Source: Flavobacteriaceae bacterium
GTDB lineage: Bacteria > Bacteroidota > Bacteroidia > Flavobacteriales > Flavobacteriaceae
DNA length: 49,801 nucleotides
Assembly (NCBI GenBank): GCA_018608765.1
Contig: JABAYY010000093.1
Location: 1 to 49,801 of the forward strand
Direction: 5' to 3'
The stretch's first letter is position 1. Each line of letters opens with the position of its first letter. The translations under genes and the position numbers were made by a program. The notes under the pieces are model-generated. The model saw nothing but the letters and a program-made list of their open reading frames with translations, was not told the DNA's origin and ran no database searches. This document shows positions 19,261 through 28,011 of the stretch, piece after piece.

Positions 19261-20418
19261 ATGAGTAAAATAGAAAATGTAGAATACGGATTGGAAAAAA
19301 TATTTGAAGAAGCACAAGATTTTCTTCCGTTATTAGGAACTGATTATGTAGAATTTATTGTAGGCAATGCAAAACAAGCAGCCCACTTTTACAAAACTGC
19401 TTTTGGATTTCAATCGCATGCCTATAAAGGATTAGAAACAGGATGTAAAGATTACGCCTCTTATGTAGTTAAACAAGATAAAATAAGAATCGTTTTAACC
19501 ACTCCTCTTAATCAAGATTCATGGATGAACGAACATTTATCCAAACATGGAGATGGGGTGAAAGTTGTTGCTTTATGGGTTGATGACGCTAAAAAATCGT
19601 GGGAAGAAACCACCAAAAGAGGCGCAAAATCATATATGGAACCAACCGTTGAAAAAGACGAACATGGCGAAATTGTGAGAGCTGGAATTTATACCTATGG
19701 TGAAACTGTTCACATATTTGTAGAAAGAAAAAACTACACAGGTGTGTTTTTACCAGGTTATGAAAAATGGGAATCGGAATACAACCCTGAACCTATGGGT
19801 CTAAAATTTATAGACCATATGGTAGGGAATGTTGGCTGGAATGAAATGGATATCTGGGTGAAATATTACGAAGATGTTATGGGCTTTGTAAACTTTTTAT
19901 CTTTTGATGATAAGCAAATTACAACAGAATACTCTGCATTAATGAGTAAAGTAATGAGTAATGGAAACGGAAGAATTAAATTTCCAATTAACGAACCTGC
20001 AGAAGGAAAAAAGAAATCACAGATTGAAGAATACTTAGACTTTTACAATGGTCCAGGAGTACAACACATAGCTGTTGCCTCAAATGATATCATTGATACG
20101 GTAGCAAAAATGAGAGCTAAAGGGGTTGAGTTTTTAAGCACACCCCCCGACGAATATTACAAATCTGTTCCAAAAAGACTTTCTGATCACAACCATGAAT
20201 TAGCAGAAGACATAGAAAAATTAAAATCTCTTGGGATTATGATTGATGCCGATGAAGAAGGGTATTTATTACAAATATTCACCAAGCCTGTTGAAGATAG
20301 ACCTACCTTGTTTTTTGAAATCATTCAAAGAATGGGCGCTAGAGGGTTTGGTGCTGGAAACTTCAAAGCACTCTTTGAATCTATTGAAAGAGAACAAGCA
20401 AACAGAGGAACCCTTTAA
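19261..20418 (+). CDS. hppD: 4-hydroxyphenylpyruvate dioxygenase
   Basis: 385 residues with two vicinal-oxygen-chelate halves. The N-terminal half begins GTDYVEFIVGNAKQAAHFYKTAFGF. The catalytic half contains FIDHMVGNVGWNEMDIWVKYYEDVMGF (first His), GPGVQHIAVASNDI (second His) and the C-terminal FFEIIQRMGARGFGAGNFKALFESIEREQ (Glu). It converts 4-hydroxyphenylpyruvate to homogentisate. It lies between hmgA and phhA, supplying the substrate of HmgA. Confidence 0.97.
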   Translation: MSKIENVEYGLEKIFEEAQDFLPLLGTDYVEFIVGNAKQAAHFYKTAFGFQSHAYKGLETGCKDYASYVVKQDKIRIVLTTPLNQDSWMNEHLSKHGDGVKVVALWVDDAKKSWEETTKRGAKSYMEPTVEKDEHGEIVRAGIYTYGETVHIFVERKNYTGVFLPGYEKWESEYNPEPMGLKFIDHMVGNVGWNEMDIWVKYYEDVMGFVNFLSFDDKQITTEYSALMSKVMSNGNGRIKFPINEPAEGKKKSQIEEYLDFYNGPGVQHIAVASNDIIDTVAKMRAKGVEFLSTPPDEYYKSVPKRLSDHNHELAEDIEKLKSLGIMIDADEEGYLLQIFTKPVEDRPTLFFEIIQRMGARGFGAGNFKALFESIEREQANRGTL

Positions 20419-20430
20419 TAGGATGTTTTA

Positions 20431-22188
20431 ATGCCAACCATTCAAGACCATACGATGCGGTTTAACAGCGTTACTGAAAAGCTTCCTAAACATCTTCATA
20501 AGTTTATCGTACAACAACCTTATGAAGACTATACGGCTCAAAATCAAGCGGTATGGCGGTATGTCATGCGTTTGAATGTAAGTGTCTTAAAACATACTGC
20601 TCATAAAAGCTACATTAGAGGTTTAAAAAAAACAGGGATTGATGAAGAACTGATCCCAAAGATGGAAGGCATGAATCGCATCCTCAAAGACATTGGATGG
20701 GCAGCAGTTGCTGTCGATGGATTTATTCCTCCAAATGCTTTTATGGAATTTCAAGCTTATAATGTACTTGTGATTTCATCGGATATAAGAACTATTGACC
20801 ATATCAATTATACGCCTGCTCCTGACATCATTCACGAAGCAGCTGGGCATGCTCCCATCATTGCAAATCCTGAATATTCAGAATATTTAAGACGCTTAGG
20901 CGAAATTGGATGCAAAGCCATCTCCTCGCCCAAAGATCATGAGATGTACGAAGCCATTCGGCTTTTATCAATTTTAAAAGAAAATCCAAATTCTACAGTA
21001 AAAGAAATTCAGGAAGCCACCAAAGCTGTTAATTTGCTTCAAGAAGAAATGGGAGGACTCTCTGAAATGGCAAAAATCAGAAATCTTCACTGGTGGACTG
21101 TTGAATATGGACTTATTGGAACGCTTGAGAACCCCAAATTATATGGTGCAGGTTTACTGTCTTCCATTGAAGAAAGTCAGTTGTGTTTAAAAAAAGAAGT
21201 TATAAAAATTCCTTATTCAATTGAAGCTGCAGAAGTAAATTTTGATATTACCAACACACAACCTCAATTATTTGTCATTCCTAACTTTGCAAGTCTTAGC
21301 TTTGTTTTAGAAAAATTTGCAAATACAATGGCAATACGAACAGGCGGTTTAGAAGGATTGAAAAAGTTGATTATTTCCGAAAAACTGGGTACAATCGAAT
21401 TAAGTACAGGGATTCAAGTATCAGGCACATTCAACAATGTTTTGGATTCCAGCAACACTCCCATTTACTTTCAAACCAATAGCCCAACAGCTTTGTCTGT
21501 CAATGGGAAAGAATTGATTGGGCATGGCACCGAACACCACCCTAGTGGGTTTGGGAGCCCCGTTGGCAAATTAGAAGGAATCAATATTGCAATCGAAGAC
21601 ATGTCTCCTAAAGACTTGGAAGTTTATGGTATTATTGAAGGGAAAACCACATGCCTTAATTTTGAAGGAGGCGTAAAAGTTGAAGGTAAAATTATTACAG
21701 GCAAAAGAGATCTTCAAGGAAAGATTATTTTAATCACGTTTAAAAACTGTAAAGTAACCCATTTTGATACCGTTTTATTTGATCCGAGTTGGGGAATTTA
21801 TGACATGGCCATCGGCAAAAATATTAGCTCTGCATTTGCAGGACCTGCAGATTCAAATTCTTTCGAAGACATCTATACCATTTCTGATACTAAAACAGCT
21901 AAGATCAGGTATTCAGACGATGAAAAAAAACTGCATCAATTATATGAAACGGTTAAAAATCATAGAACTCATAAATCAATAGATTTAGATTCCTTAGCGA
22001 TAATATTCAAAGAAGTAAAATCAAACTATCCTTCTGAATGGTTAATATTATTGGAATTGTATGAGTTGGTTTACGATAAAGATTTATCTTTAAAGAGTGA
22101 GATTTATGAGCAGTTGATCTCATTGAAAAAAAACAAACATTTCTCCAAGCTCATCAGTGATGGCTTGGATTTAATTATTAAAAAATAA
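20431..22188 (+). CDS. phhA: Aromatic amino acid hydroxylase, long form
   Basis: 585 residues. The N-terminal half is a pterin-dependent hydroxylase, here probably converting phenylalanine to tyrosine. Iron ligands are His135 and His140 (IIHEAAGHAPI) and, by alignment, Glu225 (WWTVEYGL). The gap between His140 and Glu225 is 85 residues, against about 40 in human PAH, because of a helical insertion. From about residue 290 a further 290 residues form a beta-rich region (FVLEKFANTMAIRTGG, GHGTEHHPSGFGSP, LEVYGIIEGKT) and a helical tail without a recognised domain. Similar long forms are known in Bacteroidota and Bacillus. Cofactor recycling genes are not nearby. Confidence 0.93.
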   Translation: MPTIQDHTMRFNSVTEKLPKHLHKFIVQQPYEDYTAQNQAVWRYVMRLNVSVLKHTAHKSYIRGLKKTGIDEELIPKMEGMNRILKDIGWAAVAVDGFIPPNAFMEFQAYNVLVISSDIRTIDHINYTPAPDIIHEAAGHAPIIANPEYSEYLRRLGEIGCKAISSPKDHEMYEAIRLLSILKENPNSTVKEIQEATKAVNLLQEEMGGLSEMAKIRNLHWWTVEYGLIGTLENPKLYGAGLLSSIEESQLCLKKEVIKIPYSIEAAEVNFDITNTQPQLFVIPNFASLSFVLEKFANTMAIRTGGLEGLKKLIISEKLGTIELSTGIQVSGTFNNVLDSSNTPIYFQTNSPTALSVNGKELIGHGTEHHPSGFGSPVGKLEGINIAIEDMSPKDLEVYGIIEGKTTCLNFEGGVKVEGKIITGKRDLQGKIILITFKNCKVTHFDTVLFDPSWGIYDMAIGKNISSAFAGPADSNSFEDIYTISDTKTAKIRYSDDEKKLHQLYETVKNHRTHKSIDLDSLAIIFKEVKSNYPSEWLILLELYELVYDKDLSLKSEIYEQLISLKKNKHFSKLISDGLDLIIKK

Positions 22189-22191
22189 CAT

Positions 22192-23427
22192 ATGCAATCT
22201 TGGATTAAAATAGATCAAAATTCTGATTTTAGTATTTATAATATACCCTTTGGTATTTTCTCTGAATCCGATCATATCAAAAGAGTTGGTATTGCCATTG
22301 GCGATACTGTATTAGATGTATATGCCGCTTATGAATTGGGGGTATTTAAAGATTTAGAGTTCGATATTAAAGTTTTAGAATCTGAATCCTTAAACGATTT
22401 CATTGCTTTAGGAAAATCAATCACTGTTAAAGTACGAGAATTGATTCAAGCTGAATTGTGCAATGAGAATTCTGTATTAAAATCACACCCATCAGTATTT
22501 ATAAAACAAAGCTCAGTACAGATGCATTTACCTGTAAAAGTGGGTGATTATACCGATTTTTATTCAAGCATAGAACATGCCACCAACATTGGTACCATGT
22601 TTAGAGATCCTGACAATGCGTTACTGCCCAACTGGAAACATTTACCTGTGGGTTATCATGGTCGTGCTTCCTCAATTATTGTGAGTGGGGAAAACGTACA
22701 CAGACCAAAAGGGCAAGTTGTTTTAACTCCAAATACAGCACCCGTTTTTCAAGCGTCTATGCGCGTTGATTTTGAATTGGAAATGGGGTTTATCATCGGA
22801 AAATCAACCAAACTAGGTGATTCTGTTTCAACGGATGCAGCGGACGACTATATTTTCGGAAAAGTATTATTTAACGACTGGTCGGCACGTGACATTCAAA
22901 AATGGGAATACGTTCCCTTAGGTCCATTTTTGGCAAAAAGTTTTGCCTCATCTATGTCACCATGGGTGGTGACTTTAGAGGCACTAGAACCATTTAAAAT
23001 TGACGGGCCCACACAAGAACCAACGGTTCTACCCTATTTAAATTTTGAAGGGTCTAAAAATTACGATATTCAATTAGAAGTTTCCATCCAGCCTGAAAAC
23101 TGCAAAGAAACCGTTGTGAGTCACTCCAATTTCAAATATATGTATTGGAATATGAACCAACAATTAGCGCACCACACTGTAAATGGGTGCAATATGAATG
23201 TGGGCGATTTAATGGCTTCTGGGACGATCAGTGGAAAAAGTCCTGATTCCTATGGATCCATGCTCGAGTTGTCGTGGGCAGGCTCAAAACCTGTGGAACT
23301 ACTTGAAGGAGGCTCACGTAAATTTATTCAAGATAATGACACCGTGATTATGAGAGGTCATTGTCTAAAAGGTGAAATCCGAGTTGGGTTTGGAGCCGTT
23401 AAATCAACACTTTTAAAAACTACTTAA
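22192..23427 (+). CDS. fahA: Fumarylacetoacetase
   Basis: 411 residues, 3 nt after phhA. It hydrolyses fumarylacetoacetate to fumarate and acetoacetate. Signatures are DYTDFYSSIEHATNIGTMFRDPDNAL, LPVGYHGRASSIIVSG, the metal-binding DFELEMGFIIG, and LFNDWSARDIQKWEYVPLGPFLAKSFASSMSPWVV. Length is as expected. Maleylacetoacetate isomerase, the step before it, is not in this operon. Confidence 0.97.
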   Translation: MQSWIKIDQNSDFSIYNIPFGIFSESDHIKRVGIAIGDTVLDVYAAYELGVFKDLEFDIKVLESESLNDFIALGKSITVKVRELIQAELCNENSVLKSHPSVFIKQSSVQMHLPVKVGDYTDFYSSIEHATNIGTMFRDPDNALLPNWKHLPVGYHGRASSIIVSGENVHRPKGQVVLTPNTAPVFQASMRVDFELEMGFIIGKSTKLGDSVSTDAADDYIFGKVLFNDWSARDIQKWEYVPLGPFLAKSFASSMSPWVVTLEALEPFKIDGPTQEPTVLPYLNFEGSKNYDIQLEVSIQPENCKETVVSHSNFKYMYWNMNQQLAHHTVNGCNMNVGDLMASGTISGKSPDSYGSMLELSWAGSKPVELLEGGSRKFIQDNDTVIMRGHCLKGEIRVGFGAVKSTLLKTT

Positions 23428-23437
23428 AAAAAATAGC

Positions 23438-24070
23438 ATGTCAACTGTAAAATCATTTGATCCTGAATTATTAGAAACTAGAGATGTTCATAGACTGCTC
23501 TCCTCCGCTATTGCTCCAAGACCTATTGCGTTTGCAAGTACCATAGACGCCAAGGGAAATGTCAACTTGAGTCCATTTAGCTTTTTTAATGTATTTAGCT
23601 CTAATCCACCCATATTAATTTTCTCACCGGCAAGACGTGTACGCGATAACACTACAAAACATACGCTTCAAAATGCTACAGAAACTAAAGAAGTAGTGAT
23701 TAATATCGTTGATTATTCAATTGTCGAACAAATGTCAGAAACCAGTAAAGAGTATGACAAAGGCGTCAATGAATTTACAGAGACAGGATTAACGGAAGTT
23801 GCTTCTCTGAAAGTGAAGCCTCCAAGAGTTTTGGAGTCTCCTGTATCCTTTGAGTGTACCGTAGAAAATATTGTTTCACTTGGAGAACATGGAGGTGCTG
23901 GTCAGTTGGTCATCGCCAAAGTAGTACACATCCATGTCAAATCTGAGTTGTTAGATGAAAACGGTCAAATTGATTCTGAAAAATTAGACCTCGTCGCACG
24001 TTTAGGAGGCGATTGGTACACTAGAGTGACAAAAGATAGTATGTTTAAACTAGCAAAGCCTAAAGGGTGA
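23438..24070 (+). CDS. Flavin reductase-like FMN-binding protein
   Basis: 210 residues with the split-barrel flavin reductase domain (PF01613): SSAIAPRPIAFASTIDAKGNVNLSPFSFFNVFSSNPP and IFSPARRVRDNTTKHT. Members reduce FMN or serve as flavoprotein oxygenase partners. It is the last gene of the hmgA operon, 10 nt after fahA. Its role in the pathway is unknown, since none of the other enzymes here uses reduced flavin. It converges on a lipoprotein gene with an 11-nt gap and no evident terminator. Confidence 0.9.
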   Translation: MSTVKSFDPELLETRDVHRLLSSAIAPRPIAFASTIDAKGNVNLSPFSFFNVFSSNPPILIFSPARRVRDNTTKHTLQNATETKEVVINIVDYSIVEQMSETSKEYDKGVNEFTETGLTEVASLKVKPPRVLESPVSFECTVENIVSLGEHGGAGQLVIAKVVHIHVKSELLDENGQIDSEKLDLVARLGGDWYTRVTKDSMFKLAKPKG

Positions 24071-24081
24071 TGTATTCGAAA

Positions 24082-24465
24082 TTAATTTTTAACAAATTCA
24101 AGCACTTCATCACTACCAAATGTGAGTTGAAGTGTGTTTCCGTTTAATACGAGCGGTGAAGATACACCATCTAAAATCCAGTTATAGTTAGAACTAGAAG
24201 ATCCCGCTGACACACTAAAGTTGTAAGTTGCATCCAAGCCACAAGGTTCAGTTGCTGGGTCATCAGAGTAATACTGAAAATAGGTGCCTGAGTTGTCTAC
24301 ATCTATTACCATATAAGATTCTAAATCACAGCTGTCATGAATTGATTGTCCATTTTCTTTTATAGATGTCAATTGCCAATTACCATCAATTGAGGTGTTG
24401 GACGCGTCGTCATCTGACGAACATGCGAAGGAAAGTGCTAAAAATAAGTATAGTAATTTTTTCAT
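24082..24465 (-). CDS. Small lipocalin-like lipoprotein
   Basis: 127 residues starting MKKLLYLFLALSF with lipobox SFAC, Cys15, then Ser-Ser-Asp-Asp-Asp, implying lipidation and surface export. The domain begins GNWQLTSIKENG and ends LTFGSDEVLEFVKN, a single lipocalin-like beta domain of the same general kind as each half of the 2002-2958 lipoprotein. The ATG at 24465 was chosen because the next upstream start falls inside the promoter. Two cysteines (CDLES, PCGLD) could form a disulfide. Function unknown. Confidence 0.8.
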   Translation of the reverse strand: MKKLLYLFLALSFACSSDDDASNTSIDGNWQLTSIKENGQSIHDSCDLESYMVIDVDNSGTYFQYYSDDPATEPCGLDATYNFSVSAGSSSSNYNWILDGVSSPLVLNGNTLQLTFGSDEVLEFVKN

Positions 24466-24486
24466 AACATTAAATTGGTTAGTAAA

Positions 24487-24516
24487 CAAAAGTAATAAAT
24501 AGAAATTAAATACAAA
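24487..24516 (-). promoter_or_regulatory. Promoter of the small lipoprotein gene
   Basis: On the minus strand TTTG (24516-24513), 18-nt spacer, TACTTTTG (24494-24487). Both boxes match the Bacteroidota consensus; the predicted start is about 15 nt before the ATG. Confidence 0.7.
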
Positions 24517-24669
24517 TTAAAAGAGCTACAAATAATTCGGACACATACACTTCGACACTTAAACTGCATTCAGTGTGACATTATAAATATTCAAATAAAC
24601 TTTCGTCTTGGATTTTGTTTTATGGTTCTTTACTCTATTTTCTCTTTTCTTAATACTCAATACGTAATT

Positions 24670-26067
24670 CTATTTCCCGATACAAAAATTAGCAAAGATA
24701 TTACCCAACAGGTCATCAGAAGTGATCTCTCCTGTAATCTCTCCAAAATGATATAAAGCTTGTCGGATGTCAATCGCTAATAAATCCCCAGAAAGATTGG
24801 CATCCATCCCTTGCTGTACTTTTTGAACTTCTGAGAGAGCCTTTAAAAGAGAATCATAATGTCTGGAATTGGTTATAATAGTATCATTGTTACGCAAAGC
24901 TCCTGTATTTACAAACTCTAACAGCTTAGTTTTTAAAGTATCTATACCCAATCCGCTTTTGGCAGACGTATAAAGCGTGTGTGGAAATACAAAAGAAGTT
25001 TCAATAAACTCCTGATCTGCTTCATCCATTTTATTCGCCACCACAATCAACTGTTTGTCGGGATATTGTTCTTGAATTTTTCGAATATCTGTATTAAATA
25101 TCTGAATCGTATCCGTAGTCACTTTTGACGCGTCTAATAAATACAAAACTACTTGGGATTGCGTAATCTTTTCAAATGTTTTTTTGATGCCAATACTTTC
25201 AATGGTATCGTCAGTAGATCGAATGCCCGCTGTATCAATAAATCGGAACTTGATCCCTTCTATGGTGATTTCATCTTCTATCGCATCACGGGTGGTTCCT
25301 GCAATGTCACTGACAATCGCTTTGTCTTCGTTTAGAAGCGCATTTAATAGCGTAGATTTCCCAACATTAGGTGCCCCAATTATAGAAATTGGAATTCCAT
25401 TTTTGATTACATTCCCTGTTGAAAACGAATCAATCAAATGTTTTAATACCTTAATAATACGTTCTAATAAATCTTCAAATTGTTTCCGATCTGCAAACTC
25501 TACATCTTCCTCAGAAAAATCAAGTTCTAATTCAATCAAGGAAGCAAAGTTTAACAACTCATCACGTAAAACTTTAATCTCATTACTAAACCCTCCACGC
25601 ATCTGTTGCATAGCAATTTGATGGGAGGCTTTGTTATCACTAGCAATCAAATCAGCTACGGCTTCGGCCTGACTCAAATCGAGCTTTGCGTTGAGAAACG
25701 CACGAAGTGTAAATTCGCCGGGGTTCGCAATTCGAGCACCATGGCGCACAAATAATTGTATAATTTCTTGTTGTATGTATGAACTTCCATGACATGAAAT
25801 TTCAATCACATCCTCACCTGTATAGGATTTAGGATTTTTAAAAACAGACACCAATACTTCATCTAAAACTCGTGAATCTTCTACGATATGTCCTAAGTGA
25901 ATGGTATGTGTTTTTTGAGAGCTTAGTTTTTTGGAGTGTATTGATTTAAAAAATGCATCCACCATTGTAATCGCATCGGGGCCAGATAGTCTAATAATAG
26001 CAATCGCACCTGCACCGGATGGGGTGGCTAAAGCAATAATAGTGTCGTTTTGATACAATGAATTCAT
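24670..26067 (-). CDS. mnmE: tRNA uridine-5-carboxymethylaminomethyl modification GTPase MnmE
   Basis: 465 residues. The N-terminal folate-binding domain (DTIIALATPSGAGAIAIIRLSG), helical domain and inserted G domain are all present. The G domain has G1 GAPNVGKST, G3 DTAG (FIDTAGIRSTDD) and G4 NKMD. The protein ends in the diagnostic FCIGK, whose cysteine is near the active site. MnmE works with MnmG to modify wobble uridine in tRNAs. A TACTTTTG box lies only about 6 nt upstream of the ATG, so the mRNA may be almost leaderless. Confidence 0.98.
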   Translation of the reverse strand: MNSLYQNDTIIALATPSGAGAIAIIRLSGPDAITMVDAFFKSIHSKKLSSQKTHTIHLGHIVEDSRVLDEVLVSVFKNPKSYTGEDVIEISCHGSSYIQQEIIQLFVRHGARIANPGEFTLRAFLNAKLDLSQAEAVADLIASDNKASHQIAMQQMRGGFSNEIKVLRDELLNFASLIELELDFSEEDVEFADRKQFEDLLERIIKVLKHLIDSFSTGNVIKNGIPISIIGAPNVGKSTLLNALLNEDKAIVSDIAGTTRDAIEDEITIEGIKFRFIDTAGIRSTDDTIESIGIKKTFEKITQSQVVLYLLDASKVTTDTIQIFNTDIRKIQEQYPDKQLIVVANKMDEADQEFIETSFVFPHTLYTSAKSGLGIDTLKTKLLEFVNTGALRNNDTIITNSRHYDSLLKALSEVQKVQQGMDANLSGDLLAIDIRQALYHFGEITGEITSDDLLGNIFANFCIGK

Positions 26068-26073
26068 TTTTTA

Positions 26074-26081
26074 CAAAAGTA
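26074..26081 (-). promoter_or_regulatory. -7 box immediately upstream of mnmE
   Basis: TACTTTTG on the minus strand, 6 nt before the ATG at 26067. If used, transcription would begin at or next to the start codon. Confidence 0.35.
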
Positions 26082-26120
26082 TTAATATTAGTTCAAATGG
26101 GAGAAGTAATAATTTTAATT

Positions 26121-26128
26121 TATTTTTG
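26121..26128 (+). promoter_or_regulatory. -7 box of the TlpA-like lipoprotein gene
   Basis: TATTTTTG matches TAnnTTTG and is 22 nt before the ATG at 26151. No clear -33 element. Confidence 0.45.
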
Positions 26129-26150
26129 TAAAAATTTTAAACTCCTACAG

Positions 26151-27293
26151 ATGAAAACTCAAATCATTTTTATAATTAGTATTGCATTGTTGTTTAGTTG
26201 CAAACCTTCAACCTCAAAATCAGATGTCGAATATGAAGTAATTGTTAAAGCTGAGGGCGTATATGATGGATTAAGAGCTTATTTATTAAAAACTGAAAAT
26301 GGTAGAAATAGAACAGCTACAGACACCGCTATTGTTTTTAATGGAGCCTTTCGTTTCAAAGGAGAGATAAAAGGAGCCGAAATGCGTGCCTTAACTATTG
26401 ATGGTGTAAGAGGACAAACCTCTGTGTTTATAGAGCCAGGAATAATTAATGTTGAAATCTATAAAGACAGTATTCATAAATCAAAAGTAGAAGGAACCTA
26501 TAATAATTCTGTTTTTAATGATTATAAGAATAAATATCAAGAAAAAATAGAAGCGATTGAAGCTGTGAAAACTGCATTTTTAACTTTGAAAGATGATACA
26601 GAAGGTTTAAAAGCACTTCAAAAAAAGGGGGATTCTTTGAGAGGCCAATTGAAAAATTTTGGATATGAATTTATTGAAACTAATAACGACTCTGATTTTT
26701 CATTGTTAATTTTGGATGGACTTACAAGCCAAAAGGGGTTTGATATGAAATTGGCTGCCAGTGCTTTTAAACGAATCGAAGGTTCTATCAAGACTAAAAA
26801 CGAAACGAATCAATTAATTTCAAAGAAGATTCAACAAAAAATTAATAGCAACCCAAATAAAGGAAAAATTAAAATTGGTATGCAAGCGCCTGATTTTACT
26901 GCATCAAACCCACAGGGTGAACAAATTACTTTAAGTGATATAAAAGGAAAGGTTACTATTGTTGATTTTTGGGCCTCTTGGTGCAAGCCTTGTCGAATTG
27001 AAAATCCAAATTTGGTGAAACTGTATGACAAATACCATTCTAAAGGATTAGAAATTATCAGTGTTTCGCTAGAACGTGGAGACCAGAAAGCGTTTTGGAT
27101 TGAGGCCATAAAAAAAGATCAATTGAACTGGTATAACGTTTCTAATCTGAAATTCTGGCAAGACCCGATTGCGCAAGCCTATGGCGTAAATTCGATTCCT
27201 GCGACCTTTATTTTAGACAAAAAAGGAATACTCATCGCGGAACGTTTAAGAGGTGCGGAATTGGAAGCTAAAATTAAGAGTTTATTGGATTAA
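26151..27293 (+). CDS. Thioredoxin-like (TlpA/ResA) lipoprotein with DUF4369 N-terminus
   Basis: 380 residues. Lipobox LFSC with Cys17. Residues about 20-130 form a beta domain like DUF4369 (FNGAFRFKGEIKGAEMRALTIDG), followed by a helical linker. From about residue 235 comes an AhpC/TSA-Redoxin domain with MQAPDFTASNPQGEQITLSDIKGK, the redox motif WASWCKPC (Cys278 and Cys281) and the cis-proline region NSIPATFILD. It is probably a periplasm-facing disulfide reductant. The ATG at 26151 is chosen because it opens the signal peptide; an upstream frame extension lacks coding character and covers the promoter. Confidence 0.92.
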   Translation: MKTQIIFIISIALLFSCKPSTSKSDVEYEVIVKAEGVYDGLRAYLLKTENGRNRTATDTAIVFNGAFRFKGEIKGAEMRALTIDGVRGQTSVFIEPGIINVEIYKDSIHKSKVEGTYNNSVFNDYKNKYQEKIEAIEAVKTAFLTLKDDTEGLKALQKKGDSLRGQLKNFGYEFIETNNDSDFSLLILDGLTSQKGFDMKLAASAFKRIEGSIKTKNETNQLISKKIQQKINSNPNKGKIKIGMQAPDFTASNPQGEQITLSDIKGKVTIVDFWASWCKPCRIENPNLVKLYDKYHSKGLEIISVSLERGDQKAFWIEAIKKDQLNWYNVSNLKFWQDPIAQAYGVNSIPATFILDKKGILIAERLRGAELEAKIKSLLD

Positions 27294-27310
27294 TTAAAAA
27301 ATAGCGGGTT

Positions 27311-27958
27311 CTAGATCTTATTGTTTTGATGCATCACAAATAAGATAATAATTGGAACTGCAAGAAGAATCACCATCCACAAATGCGTCTCTAAAACTTG
27401 AGGCGCAATTAATAATGTAAGTACATAACCTCCAATAGCACCGCCAAAATGTGCATCATGACCAATATTGCCTACCCGTGATTTCATTCCATAAATTGAA
27501 TACATCATATACCCAACACCCACAATATAGGAAGGAATAGGAATAGGAATAAAATACAAATATAATTCCATGCCAGGGAATAATAAGATAGCGGCATACA
27601 AAATACCTGTCACGGCACCACTCGCCCCAACTGCTGAATAATAAGATTCATTTTTATGGAAATAATAGGACAATAAATTCCCGAAAATTAAACTTCCAAA
27701 ATAAATCAAAAAGAAATAAAAAGACCCAACTTTATATATCACCTGATCTGCAAAGAAATAAAGTGTGATCATATTGAAGAGCAGGTGTTGCAAGTCAACA
27801 TGTAGAAACCCAGAGACCAACATACGAAGTTTTTCTCCACGTTTGATGCCTCCTACGTTAAACTTATAAGTTTCAAAAAAAGAGCGATCTTTGAAGCCCT
27901 TAAAAGAGCAAAGTACATTGAGGGCTATAATAATCAGGGTATAAATACGAATGTCCAT
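27311..27958 (-). CDS. Rhomboid family intramembrane serine protease
   Basis: 215 residues with about six membrane spans. The catalytic serine Ser113 lies in GASG (SAVGASGAVTGILYA) and the histidine partner is His170 in HDAHFGGAIGGY. HVDLQHLLFNM is the conserved His-rich span before them. It cleaves transmembrane substrates; the target is unknown. It converges on the TlpA-like gene and is divergent from the acyltransferase gene with a 53-nt gap. Confidence 0.93.
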   Translation of the reverse strand: MDIRIYTLIIIALNVLCSFKGFKDRSFFETYKFNVGGIKRGEKLRMLVSGFLHVDLQHLLFNMITLYFFADQVIYKVGSFYFFLIYFGSLIFGNLLSYYFHKNESYYSAVGASGAVTGILYAAILLFPGMELYLYFIPIPIPSYIVGVGYMMYSIYGMKSRVGNIGHDAHFGGAIGGYVLTLLIAPQVLETHLWMVILLAVPIIILFVMHQNNKI

Positions 27959-28011
27959 ACGGATATATTAAATAAACTATATATTTGCGGTTGTAAATTT
28001 AATCTTTTTAA

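Noticed and set aside
24466-24669. Small RNA or short gene between the lipoprotein and mnmE
   Set aside because: Only the lipoprotein promoter at 24487-24516 is recognisable; no terminator-like hairpin or start-stop frame with coding character.
25184-25621. 145-codon frame antisense to mnmE
   Set aside because: Fully covered by the highly conserved mnmE G domain; Ser/Ile/Asn-rich shadow without any domain.
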